A DNA stretch of 64,000 bases, taken from NCBI GenBank assembly GCA_017446685.1, contig JAFSQI010000106.1, positions 68,351-132,350 of the forward strand, in the 5' to 3' direction. The notes under the pieces are model-generated. The model saw nothing but the letters and a program-made list of their open reading frames with translations. It was not told the origin of the DNA and searched no databases. A program made the position numbers and the translations under genes. Numbering within the stretch: position 1 is the first letter of the stretch; each line of letters starts with the position of its first letter. Below, in pieces: positions 1 to 8,725 of the stretch. The stretch comes from Butyrivibrio sp. Lineage in GTDB: Bacteria > Bacillota > Clostridia > Lachnospirales > Lachnospiraceae.

Positions 1-60
1 AAAGCAGAAGAACAGTCTAATGCAGAAGAAATAAAACGGGAGAATTCTGAGAATGTATGA
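1..60 (+). CDS. 3' end of an unidentified upstream gene (partial)
   Basis: Frame 1 is open from the window edge and ends at the TGA at 58-60. It gives a 19-residue tail rich in Glu, Lys and Asn (ends ENSENV). The stop overlaps the ATG of the next gene (ATGA at 57-60), the usual sign of translational coupling, so this gene probably belongs to the same operon as the AAA+ ATPase. Nothing about its function can be said from 19 residues. Confidence 0.55.
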   Translation, partial: KAEEQSNAEEIKRENSENV

Positions 61-2084
61 AAAAAGATATAATGTCTAATGGGGTTAGAATTTTAGCAGA
101 ACTGGGAGCACTTAGATTATCCAGAGCACTTTACGGTGTTCTGGATGAATCTTTATATGAGAAATTTAAGTTTATGTTGCTTCCCAATATAAATGAAGAG
201 CTGATTGATGAACAAGAGTACAGTTCACTAATTGAAAATGCAGATTTGAATCTTGGCTTTTTTACTGCTCATTGCATGAGCGAAATAACACTTGCATTAA
301 TTGAACTTATAATGTTAAAAACTATCGAGCCATCAACTGTGGAATTAATGAATGAATTGAATGATGGAAATGATGATGGTGTAACGCTACTTACAGCTGC
401 AAGAGTATGCGGATATAGTGATTCAATTGATGAAGCTATTATTCCTATGAGAGAAGCCTTGAAATCGGTTGAATTTCTTTTAACTTGCAAAAATTCTCAG
501 AATAATGAATTTTATTTAAAACCATGGAATGTTGATACTTATCTATTAACATATCTTGCTGGAGAAGTGTCGGGTGAAAATGTTTATGAAGAGTTTTCTG
601 AAAGATATGATGCAGGAAAAAAAGAAATAACTGTTTTCGGGCTTGATGATGAGATAAAAAGATACTCAGAGGAACTTCAAAAACTTCTTGATAATGATGT
701 ATCATTTAGCATATTTGTAGAAGGAGAAAAAGAAACAGGCAGATATACACTTATTAAGAGTGTGGCTGATAAAATCGGGATTAAGCTTTTGACTGTGGAT
801 TTTGATTTATTAAGAAAAAGCCATAATCCCAAGGAACATGTACACTTAATTATAAGATGCTGCGCATTGGAAAACAGAGCGTTATGTATAAGAAATATTC
901 ACGAAGATAAAGAAAATATTTTCCTGATCAATAAAATTATTGAATTTTATAGAGAACATTCACCGTTACCTCTGTTTTTTATTATAGATCCAAATGTAAA
1001 GTTGATTCCAACTGTAAACGAACAGTTTATTTCAATTAAAATTCCTGATACAAAAGCGTTTACTTTTGCACTTTGGAATGGATATTTGCCGGATGAATAC
1101 AAAAAATATGCTTCATCCCTTTCTTCTAAAATGAGGCTTAAGGCAGGTCAGATCAATAGAGTGTGCAATTGTCTTAATGCGCAGATTGGAGCAGATAATA
1201 AACTTGATGAAAGGGCTATTTGTAAGATTTGTTATCAGGTTTTGGATGATGGAAGGTATGAAAATGTTAAGTGGGTTTCCCCAGGCTTTAATATGGATGA
1301 ATTAAAAATTGATGATCAGAACAGAAGTATTCTTGAAGATATTTGTAATCAGGTAGAGCTTAGAGGAAAAGTATATGATGAGTGGAATTTAAAGAGTCGT
1401 TATGCCTATGGAAAATGTGTTTCTGCTATTTTTGCAGGTCCGCCCGGAACAGGTAAAACAATGGCAGTCCATGCTTTGGCATCAAAGCTTTCACTTGAAC
1501 TTTATAAAGTTGATCTTTCTCAAATCGCAGATAAGTATATAGGAGAAACGGAAAAACGTCTTGAAGAGGTCTTTTCAAAAGCTGAAAAAAGCAATATGAT
1601 TTTGTTTTTTGATGAGGCTGATGCTATCATGGCAAAACGAAGTGATGTAAAGGATTCACATGATAAGTACGCTAATACCGAGATTTCTTTTATACTTCAG
1701 AGAATAGAGGAGTTTGATGGAATTGTTATACTTGCAACAAATAATCTCCAAAATATTGATGCTGCGTTTATGCGCCGGATCAGATATGTTGTAAACTTTA
1801 GACGTCCTGATTCATCTACCAGAAAAGAAATCTGGATGGATGCCTTTGGAGATTTGGTTCCACTTGATGAAGATATAGATTTTGATTATCTTGCCGAGAC
1901 ATTTGATTTTTCCGGAGGTGAAATAAAAAACATTATTTTAAATGCAGTATTTTACGGAGCTGCGCAGTCCGGAAAAGTCTCAATGAAACATATTATGAAA
2001 GCTGTAGGAAGAGAACTTACAAAGGGGAAGAATTTAACTATTTCCGGAAATTATGGCAAGTATTCTTATATGCTTAGAGAATAA
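57..2084 (+). CDS. CIS-associated AAA+ ATPase (tandem AAA, first domain degenerate)
   Basis: A 675-residue cytoplasmic ATPase of the type encoded in contractile injection system clusters (Afp15/Pvc15-like role, thought to act in particle assembly). The C-terminal AAA domain (about residues 440-650) has a clean Walker A (GPPGTGKT), a Walker B (ILFFDEAD), sensor 1 (LATNN) and an arginine-finger region (FMRRIRY). An earlier region (about 210-340) looks like a second AAA fold whose P-loop has decayed (EGEKETGRYT, no GK[ST]). The first 200 residues form a helical domain I do not recognise. Its stop is followed by a 197-base gap before the next CIS gene. It is a paralogue of the ATPase at 35880-38360, so the cluster has two. 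The AAA assignment is certain; the assembly role is inferred from other CIS loci. Confidence 0.9.
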   Translation: MKKDIMSNGVRILAELGALRLSRALYGVLDESLYEKFKFMLLPNINEELIDEQEYSSLIENADLNLGFFTAHCMSEITLALIELIMLKTIEPSTVELMNELNDGNDDGVTLLTAARVCGYSDSIDEAIIPMREALKSVEFLLTCKNSQNNEFYLKPWNVDTYLLTYLAGEVSGENVYEEFSERYDAGKKEITVFGLDDEIKRYSEELQKLLDNDVSFSIFVEGEKETGRYTLIKSVADKIGIKLLTVDFDLLRKSHNPKEHVHLIIRCCALENRALCIRNIHEDKENIFLINKIIEFYREHSPLPLFFIIDPNVKLIPTVNEQFISIKIPDTKAFTFALWNGYLPDEYKKYASSLSSKMRLKAGQINRVCNCLNAQIGADNKLDERAICKICYQVLDDGRYENVKWVSPGFNMDELKIDDQNRSILEDICNQVELRGKVYDEWNLKSRYAYGKCVSAIFAGPPGTGKTMAVHALASKLSLELYKVDLSQIADKYIGETEKRLEEVFSKAEKSNMILFFDEADAIMAKRSDVKDSHDKYANTEISFILQRIEEFDGIVILATNNLQNIDAAFMRRIRYVVNFRRPDSSTRKEIWMDAFGDLVPLDEDIDFDYLAETFDFSGGEIKNIILNAVFYGAAQSGKVSMKHIMKAVGRELTKGKNLTISGNYGKYSYMLRE

Positions 2085-2281
2085 AAAAAGTTTTGATTTA
2101 TTATTTCAAAAAATTGCCTCAAATTATAAAAAAAAAATTAAATATTTCAAAACACTGAATTGTCAGATAATTCAATAACTTTTTTGTGGTATTATGAATA
2201 TAACGCTTCTTGAACAGAAGCACTATGGATATATGTTCAAGAATCAAATTGCATTATAATTTTAGGGGGTAATTAAATAAA
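2085..2281 (+). promoter_or_regulatory. AT-rich leader before the CIS envelope block
   Basis: This 197-base gap is the longest inside the CIS cluster and the likeliest site for an internal promoter. TATTAT (around 2190) is preceded by GG, but I see no convincing -35 box 16-18 bases upstream. A TATAAT at 2255-2260 lies too close to the ribosome binding site (AGGGGG, 2264-2269) to leave a leader. The gap also holds a 9-bp inverted repeat, listed separately. Promoter placement is a guess. Confidence 0.3.
2207..2243 (+). promoter_or_regulatory. 9-bp perfect inverted repeat in the leader
   Basis: TTCTTGAAC at 2207-2215 is exactly complementary to GTTCAAGAA at 2235-2243, with 19 bases between. It could be a stem-loop in the leader RNA or a two-half-site operator. 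The half-site TTGAAC/GTTCAA recurs as a tight dyad at 38376-38388, in front of the giant surface protein. Confidence 0.45.
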
Positions 2282-4141
2282 ATGGCAAGCAATCAGATAT
2301 ATCCATTCGAGCGAAATCGTTATTATCCGGGCAAAATGCTTACCACTGCAGATTTTCAAGCTGAACAGAGCTATCATATCAACAAGCTTAGATTTATTAA
2401 CAGCCTTATGTATGGTGCTGGAATTGTATGTGGATGCAGCGTGGTTAATCTGGATGATCTTTCAATACTTGTTGAAAGCGGTGTCGTTATTGACGGTGAT
2501 GGAAGAGAAATCATAATTGATTCATCTCTTGTACAGAAATTGTCTGCCATTGAAGGATTTGATGACCTCACTTCAAATAAAGTTAGTCTGTGTGTTCGTT
2601 ATAAAGAAAAAGATATACATTCTGTATATGCTGTTTCTCACAAGGAATCGGATCAGGAATATGAGTATAATCGCATAAGCGAGGGATACGAAATATTCCT
2701 GGTAGATAGTGATGAATTTGATGAAGGCTTCGAAATGGAATCTGAGTTTTTGCAGAAAGAAACTCTTTTCTCGGGGCCAAATTACGAAGGCTCTCTTATT
2801 ATGCCTGCTATAGTCTGCAAGGATAATAATGTTAAGGCTAAAGTTGAAATCAGAAAACTTACAGATGCAGATGTAAAGCTTACGTATAATGCAATTTTGG
2901 ATATTCCAAATTTTACTTCAGCAGATGGTCTTCAGCAGATTGATATAAATATAGATGATATTGAGCTGTCAAAAGATGGTGTTTATAACCTTGATTTATG
3001 GATGAAAGTTCAGAATCAGGCCGGAATAGAAGGTAATGTCATCTTAAGAAGTGGTTCTGCTACTGCATTTGAAAATGATAAGGCAATATCTGTAGAAAAC
3101 AGTTTTGCTATGAAGGTTAGACTTGCAGATGAAACTCCATATTCTCTTATTAGAAGAGAACTTGGAAAGCTTTCTCTTGAAATGAGGAGAGTTGTTGATG
3201 CTTCTGCAATAAAACTCGCCGAAATTGATCTGATGAGGACTGAAAGTGCTTATGTTATTGAAAACATAAGAGAAGTTAAGAAAAATCAGTATATTGAGCT
3301 TCCCGGGCAGGTGGCTTTAAAGAATCGTTATCTTGAATTTTTTGAAAAGCATGTTGATATATTTGCTGATAAAAATTCAAATTCTATGGAACAAACTGCT
3401 ACTGTACCTGTCGCAAGGGATTACAGAGCATCGGAGCTAAAAAACGTAGCTACCGGAATTCTTGAAATACCTTTAGGAAGAGATGCCAGAGCCGGTGACA
3501 TCAGATATTCCGGAGAAATCACTCATGGACTTGGAGCTGGGAACGTATATGTTTCTATTGGCTATGAATATCTTTCCCAGGATCAGGCACTTGGAGCAAA
3601 TGCAAAGAGTACGGTTTATGGTAATCCTGAGCTCTTCTCAAGACAGAATCATCAACTTGTAGATGCTGAGACAGCAGTAAGAGTTCTGAATGATAAAGGT
3701 AGTTTTGTTGTTGCCGCAAAGCTTTTAAGAGATGTTGATTATCTTGTTTTAACGTATAGATGGGTCGCTATAAAATTCCCGACAGGAGAAGAACTTGAAG
3801 CTGCTGATTATTATGGGAAGACAATTACAGCCAAGACTCCTACAGTTGTAATGAGGCCCAGAGAGAGTTATTACTTTGGTGTTGAATTTAATAATATGGA
3901 ACCGTGTAGTATCACTTATGAGCTTACAGCTCCTGGTAGCGGAGAGGTTACAACTGATGGTGTATATACGGCACCTGCCAAAGAAGGTGTATATGAAGTG
4001 CGCATATATTGTTCTGATATGCCTATGGTTTGCACATATGCCTATGCAATTGTCAAAGCAACTGCTACAGCCGATGATGCAGGCAGCATAGAAGAACAGG
4101 AGAAGGAACCTATTGTAAAGATTCCGGATATTAACTTATAA
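2282..4141 (+). CDS. CIS-cluster conserved protein with C-terminal Ig-like domain
   Basis: A 619-residue protein with no signal peptide or membrane segment. Its first 60 residues (YPFERNRYYPGKMLTTADF, then GIVCGCSV) match a family I associate with phage-tail-like and CIS clusters, where proteins open with a PFxRNxYxxGKxLxxxDFxxEQ pattern and a GxxxGL-type turn. The biochemical role of that family is not known to me. The middle carries beta-rich and short helical stretches. The last 100 residues (about 510-600) look like a bacterial Ig-like fold with the signature DGVYTAPAKEGVYEV. It is probably baseplate-associated or peripheral. A 12-base gap separates it from the next gene. Confidence 0.6.
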   Translation: MASNQIYPFERNRYYPGKMLTTADFQAEQSYHINKLRFINSLMYGAGIVCGCSVVNLDDLSILVESGVVIDGDGREIIIDSSLVQKLSAIEGFDDLTSNKVSLCVRYKEKDIHSVYAVSHKESDQEYEYNRISEGYEIFLVDSDEFDEGFEMESEFLQKETLFSGPNYEGSLIMPAIVCKDNNVKAKVEIRKLTDADVKLTYNAILDIPNFTSADGLQQIDINIDDIELSKDGVYNLDLWMKVQNQAGIEGNVILRSGSATAFENDKAISVENSFAMKVRLADETPYSLIRRELGKLSLEMRRVVDASAIKLAEIDLMRTESAYVIENIREVKKNQYIELPGQVALKNRYLEFFEKHVDIFADKNSNSMEQTATVPVARDYRASELKNVATGILEIPLGRDARAGDIRYSGEITHGLGAGNVYVSIGYEYLSQDQALGANAKSTVYGNPELFSRQNHQLVDAETAVRVLNDKGSFVVAAKLLRDVDYLVLTYRWVAIKFPTGEELEAADYYGKTITAKTPTVVMRPRESYYFGVEFNNMEPCSITYELTAPGSGEVTTDGVYTAPAKEGVYEVRIYCSDMPMVCTYAYAIVKATATADDAGSIEEQEKEPIVKIPDINL

Positions 4142-4152
4142 GAGGACTACGC

Positions 4153-4998
4153 ATGATATACGAATCCGGTAAAATGCGGCTTTTGCCTGTTGCTACTAAA
4201 AGTATTGGAAAAGTAAATGACTGCTACATATGCAGAGACCTTGCTTCTTCCGGGGGAATACTTTATACCGTGATTGTTGTCCATGAACACGAAATTGTCA
4301 GGAAGATACTTGAGCTGTTTCAGCTTTCGGGCAGAAGTGGAAAAGATGTTCTTGTTGACAATTTTGCTGTTGCAGACAAACATGTTCTGGTTTTTCCGTA
4401 TCACAACGAAAGGCCGCTTTTTGATTTTTATGTGGGGGAGACTCTGTCTTTATCTAAATGTGAAGATATTTGTATCAGTACGATTCTTGCATGTATTACA
4501 TGTGATCTCCCATATCCAATTTTATATCTGCTTCTAAAAAACGAGAAACTGAATTTATCCAGTGATGGTTCGGTTTATTTAAGTTATGATATGAGCCTTG
4601 ATGAACTTGATGAGACTATTGCTGAACGTGAGTGCACTGATATTTGTGCAAGGCTGCTATTACGAATTCTTGAGCCTAAATCTGGTCAGAAAGCAACAAG
4701 TTATTACTTGCTTGATAAGAAAGTTGCAAATGGAAGTTATCAGAAATTTCCTGATCTTTATAGAGATGTAACGATTGCGGCGGTATCTAAGAAAAAAATC
4801 ACTCCGTTTTTCATTATCAGATTATGGTTTAAAAGAAATGCAGATACACTTATAGGAATATTGTTTTGGTTAAGCTTTTTGCTTGGATTATTTGCACTTA
4901 GTATTTTACTGTCAAGCATATTTTTAGGTGGAAATTCCTGGCTCAGATTATTATTTAATACATTTAAGAAAATTGGTACAGAAAGTTTGCTGCAATAA
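4153..4998 (+). CDS. Single-pass membrane protein, possible pseudokinase-like cytoplasmic domain
   Basis: A 281-residue protein with a soluble N-terminal region of about 220 residues, one hydrophobic segment near the C-terminus (about 235-260, GILFWLSFLLGLFALSILLS) and a short tail. The order of strands and helices, with a region around residues 125-150 (LKNEKLNLSSDGSVYLSYDM) that resembles the catalytic-loop surroundings of kinase-like folds without the HRD or DFG residues, recalls the pseudokinase domain of EssB/YukC-type secretion proteins. That comparison is by eye only. The gene sits 11 bases after the previous CIS gene and 27 before the next, so it belongs to the operon and probably to an envelope-anchored part of the apparatus. 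Confidence 0.45.
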   Translation: MIYESGKMRLLPVATKSIGKVNDCYICRDLASSGGILYTVIVVHEHEIVRKILELFQLSGRSGKDVLVDNFAVADKHVLVFPYHNERPLFDFYVGETLSLSKCEDICISTILACITCDLPYPILYLLLKNEKLNLSSDGSVYLSYDMSLDELDETIAERECTDICARLLLRILEPKSGQKATSYYLLDKKVANGSYQKFPDLYRDVTIAAVSKKKITPFFIIRLWFKRNADTLIGILFWLSFLLGLFALSILLSSIFLGGNSWLRLLFNTFKKIGTESLLQ

Positions 4999-5025
4999 TT
5001 TTGGACGATTACAGAGGATTGGTGC

Positions 5026-7467
5026 ATGACTCAGATGAGTTTAAAAAGAAGAATAATTGTAATTCTATATATTATAAGTTTTACAATTTCATTGTTTATT
5101 TTTTCCTTCGCAATGGATAGGGTATCGATAGACATTGAGTGTACTTCTTATTCTTCCTATGATGTAAATGGAAGCGATATTTATTTTGCACAGAATATAA
5201 AAGGGACTGGCATAATTTTAAAGACCAATCCCAAAGGAAATGTTTTAAAAACATTTTTGTCTAAGTCTCTTAAAAGTGAACGGGTATTGGGCATTTCTGT
5301 ATATAACGGAAACGTTTATGCTGTTTTGTCTAAATTTATAGAAAAAGATGATGCAGACAATCAGGACGCTTTTGATTCCGATGAGGCTTATCAGATTATA
5401 TGTCTTGATAATAAGCTTGGATTATTAACTCTTACACCTAAATTTACCATTGATGATGACAGTGTTATGTGCGGATTTACTGCGGAGGAAAAAGGAATTT
5501 ACATGACAATGCTTGCAAAAGACGGCATGAATGTAAAAGTTCTTTGTATAAATCCTACAGATCTTAAGACTATGGATGAGCTGTCTGACAATAATATATC
5601 TATTGAAGCAATTCGTTCAAAGAATGCAACAAATGGAAGATTTTTTTCAGATGCAGTTTACAAACAGGGACAGCTTTATGTTCGTACAGATGCAGATGAA
5701 GCAACAGGTGTATTTGCAAGTGATGAATTTATAAAAGAAGTTGTTTCAAATTTAAAACTTACTATTGGACAGCTTTTTTCTCTCTATTCTGTTTATTTTA
5801 TATGGTATGTTACTGCATTACTGGCATGGTTTATTGTTCTCTATCTGATTGTCAGAGTTGTGCTTAATAGAAACAGATCATTTTATTATATTCTTATTGC
5901 TGAAGGTGTTTTGTTTATTATAGCGGCAGTTGGTGTTTATGCAGTTGTTTCCAACTATCAGGATGCCAGAACAATTGAGCATTCAAGATTTGCTGTTACT
6001 TCATTAATAGGAATCGCAGAAGACGCCGGATTAAATGAAAACATAGATTATAGTGATGCATCCATATATAACACTGAAAGATATCAGGAGATAAAAAACA
6101 CATTATGCGAGTTTGTAAAAAGAGACGGTAATTCTGCCATTTTCTATGATGTATTCGTATATAGACTTGACGATAATGTAGTATGTGCCAGTGGAAGCGG
6201 TAGAAACAGGCAACGGCTAACAGATATTTTTGGACAGGACCTTGCTTCTTTATCTGAAAATATTTACAAAGGTAATTCTTATACTGCTGAAGATATTACA
6301 GTTGACGGGCAAAATTACAGAGCTGTTGCGGTTGAAGTTGACCAGGCAACACCTAAATATGCGCTTGTTGGAATTATCAATGTCAACAGTTTAAATGCAA
6401 GTGTATTTGTAAATAATAGCACATATTTAATTTTGTTTTTGATTGTATTTGCAATTGGAAGTGCATTGGTTGTTCTTATTTGGATGCTCCACATGAGAGA
6501 TTTAGAACGACTTGAGATTGCTCTTTCATACACTGCTACAGGTAGCAGCCTGCCACCACGACCTATAACTATTGGTCGCGATGTAAAAGATATGTTTGAT
6601 TCTCTTTCAGAAATTTCCAAGAGAATTGATCAGATTGAATATACTAAACTTCGTATACTTGAAGCTTATTTTCGTTTTGCGCCTAAGAATGTTGAAAAGG
6701 CACTTGGACGTAATTCAATTCTGGAAGTTAGTAACGGCGAGAAAATTAGTACTTACGGAACCTACTGTAAAATACATCTTAGTGTAACAGGAGAAAAAAG
6801 ACTTGCAAAACTTGAAAAAATAATTGGAATTATCGGTGATTATCAAAAAGAACATAACTGTATTATAGTTGGTAAAGCTTCAGATATGTCATCCTGTTCC
6901 ATACTGTTTATGGATAATGAGACTAATACGGTTGATTTTCTTACAGAGTTATACAGTTATGTAACTAAAGGAGATGCTGCAGTATCGCTTTCCTCATCTC
7001 TTGTTTTTGGACATGGTAAATTTGGCGTTATAGGTAGTGATGTTGAAGCTACAACTTATCTTGATCTGGAAGAAAAAGAGCTTGCCAGGCTGATTACCTC
7101 TTTTGCCTATAATCTAAAACTTGGAATTATCATTACAGAAAATATAAAGGAAAGAGAAAAAATAAGCGCTCCAATGAGATTTATCGGGTGTGTGGAAGAT
7201 GAGGTTAGCAAAAAAGCAGTAAAGTTATATGAAATTCTTGATGCATATCCTACAAATACAAGATTGAAAATGATTTCAGTTCTTGAAAGATTTGAAGACG
7301 CTATTGATTCTTATTATGAGAAAGACTTCTATATCGCAAGAAATAAATTTTCTGAAATATTAAAATTCACACCGGATGATGAACTTGTCAGATGGTATGT
7401 CTTTGAAAGTGATAAGTATTTAAATGAATATGTTGATGATGAAAGATTTAAATATATTCATATTTAA
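5026..7467 (+). CDS. Multi-pass membrane protein with degenerate class III cyclase-like domain
   Basis: 813 residues. A membrane segment near 9-30 is followed by an extracytoplasmic beta-rich region (to about 245), then two membrane segments (about 250-278 and 285-307), a second extracytoplasmic sensor-like region and another segment (about 464-488). A HAMP-like stretch follows, then a cytoplasmic domain (about 545-735) that follows the class III nucleotide-cyclase layout: YFRFAPKNVEKAL entry helix, central GHGKFGVIGSDVEATTYLDL and late MRFIGCVEDE. The metal-binding aspartates of the first strand are absent (YGTYCKIHLSVTG), so it is probably inactive as a cyclase. The final 70 residues resemble a TPR-like tail. 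It likely senses or transmits a signal at the membrane for the CIS. Confidence 0.6.
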   Translation: MTQMSLKRRIIVILYIISFTISLFIFSFAMDRVSIDIECTSYSSYDVNGSDIYFAQNIKGTGIILKTNPKGNVLKTFLSKSLKSERVLGISVYNGNVYAVLSKFIEKDDADNQDAFDSDEAYQIICLDNKLGLLTLTPKFTIDDDSVMCGFTAEEKGIYMTMLAKDGMNVKVLCINPTDLKTMDELSDNNISIEAIRSKNATNGRFFSDAVYKQGQLYVRTDADEATGVFASDEFIKEVVSNLKLTIGQLFSLYSVYFIWYVTALLAWFIVLYLIVRVVLNRNRSFYYILIAEGVLFIIAAVGVYAVVSNYQDARTIEHSRFAVTSLIGIAEDAGLNENIDYSDASIYNTERYQEIKNTLCEFVKRDGNSAIFYDVFVYRLDDNVVCASGSGRNRQRLTDIFGQDLASLSENIYKGNSYTAEDITVDGQNYRAVAVEVDQATPKYALVGIINVNSLNASVFVNNSTYLILFLIVFAIGSALVVLIWMLHMRDLERLEIALSYTATGSSLPPRPITIGRDVKDMFDSLSEISKRIDQIEYTKLRILEAYFRFAPKNVEKALGRNSILEVSNGEKISTYGTYCKIHLSVTGEKRLAKLEKIIGIIGDYQKEHNCIIVGKASDMSSCSILFMDNETNTVDFLTELYSYVTKGDAAVSLSSSLVFGHGKFGVIGSDVEATTYLDLEEKELARLITSFAYNLKLGIIITENIKEREKISAPMRFIGCVEDEVSKKAVKLYEILDAYPTNTRLKMISVLERFEDAIDSYYEKDFYIARNKFSEILKFTPDDELVRWYVFESDKYLNEYVDDERFKYIHI

Positions 7468-7489
7468 TAGATTTTAGAGGAGCATGTAA

Positions 7490-8725
7490 ATGGGCAGTGG
7501 TAATGGTCTTCTTGGTATTCTGATACAGACGCTCAAGTCCAAAATGACCGGACTTGTTACCAAGTTCAAACTTTATACTAACTGGAATTTCATAAGGACC
7601 AAGATTATTGCAAAGATTAGAGATTTCTTTGCAAACCTTTTAGGTGTAAAGCCTAGAAATAAGGATGACTATTATACCATCGGAAGATGGATGTTTTCCA
7701 AAAGGCTTATGTATGCTCTGGTCATTGGAATTGGAGTTTTAAGTATCTGGTACATAACTACAGAAACTATGATTTTTAAGAATTTTTCTGACGAAGGTTT
7801 AAAAACATATAAGTATAACTCGTTAAGGCTTCGAACTGCTAAAGGGCATGTAAGGATAACAGGAAAGAGTGGGTATCTAGCCTATGATGGTAATGTGGAA
7901 AAAGGGTATGTTGAGGGCGATGGTACATTATACAATCCTGCAGGAAATATTGTTTATTCAGGAAGCTTTTCAAGAAATAAATACGAGGGAAATGGAACAT
8001 TAAACTATGATAGCGGAAATCTATGTTATAAAGGTCAATTTCACGAAAATCTTTTCGAAGGAAGCGGTACTTTATACAGAGTAGATGGAACTAGAGAATA
8101 TGTCGGTGAATTTTCACAGGGCAAGAAAAATGGAGCCGGAGTTTTATATGACAGTGGTGAAAATGAACTTTATTCCGGAACTTTTGCAAGTGATGAAATA
8201 GTTTTTAGCGAACTATTGGGAAAAAGTGTTACTGAAGTCGGTGAATGCTACAAAGGGCATAGAGAACTCTATACAACTGACAGTGAATCAGTTGCTGTTA
8301 TGTCAGGTATTGGTGCACTTTACCATGCGACACTTGACAGCGAGGCACTGGATGATGAAGAAATTGTAGACTCAGTTTATGTACTTTCTGATTATTATTC
8401 ATATTCCGGTGAGGAGCTTGAGACCATAAGTGAACTTGAAGAAGTTTTTGGAGAAGAGGTATACGACGGTAATTCTAATGTAATTTTACCTGAAGCTATA
8501 GCAATAAACAGAATAAATGAGAAATCCAATATTATTTCAGGAAATGTTGATATGGATATAAATCAGATTTACTCGGATGTTGCTGAAGTAAATGGATTTG
8601 ATCATGATTACGTTGTTTATATTCATTCATTCAGACGTGGAGATATCATGTATTCCTTTGTTGGGAACGGACAGGATGGAACTTTTGATTTTTATTACAT
8701 AACAGGGGCAGAGGATGACGCATAG
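7490..8725 (+). CDS. Membrane-anchored MORN-repeat protein
   Basis: 411 residues. A cytoplasmic N-terminal region is followed by one membrane segment (about 73-92, YALVIGIGVLSIWYITT) and then about five MORN-type repeats (about 125-240; repeated YxGxFxxxxxxGxGTL, for example YKGQFHENLFEGSGTLY). The C-terminal 150 residues are acidic and unrecognised. MORN repeats usually serve binding or scaffolding, here on the outer side of the membrane if the topology is as drawn. The stop overlaps the next start by 11 bases, so the two are translationally coupled. Presence in a CIS locus is unexpected and suggests a part that anchors or aligns the particle at the envelope. Confidence 0.7.
   Translation: MGSGNGLLGILIQTLKSKMTGLVTKFKLYTNWNFIRTKIIAKIRDFFANLLGVKPRNKDDYYTIGRWMFSKRLMYALVIGIGVLSIWYITTETMIFKNFSDEGLKTYKYNSLRLRTAKGHVRITGKSGYLAYDGNVEKGYVEGDGTLYNPAGNIVYSGSFSRNKYEGNGTLNYDSGNLCYKGQFHENLFEGSGTLYRVDGTREYVGEFSQGKKNGAGVLYDSGENELYSGTFASDEIVFSELLGKSVTEVGECYKGHRELYTTDSESVAVMSGIGALYHATLDSEALDDEEIVDSVYVLSDYYSYSGEELETISELEEVFGEEVYDGNSNVILPEAIAINRINEKSNIISGNVDMDINQIYSDVAEVNGFDHDYVVYIHSFRRGDIMYSFVGNGQDGTFDFYYITGAEDDA

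Noticed and set aside
2255-2260. TATAAT as the promoter of the envelope block.
   Set aside because: It is only 21 bases from the start codon and four from the ribosome binding site, with no -35 box upstream.
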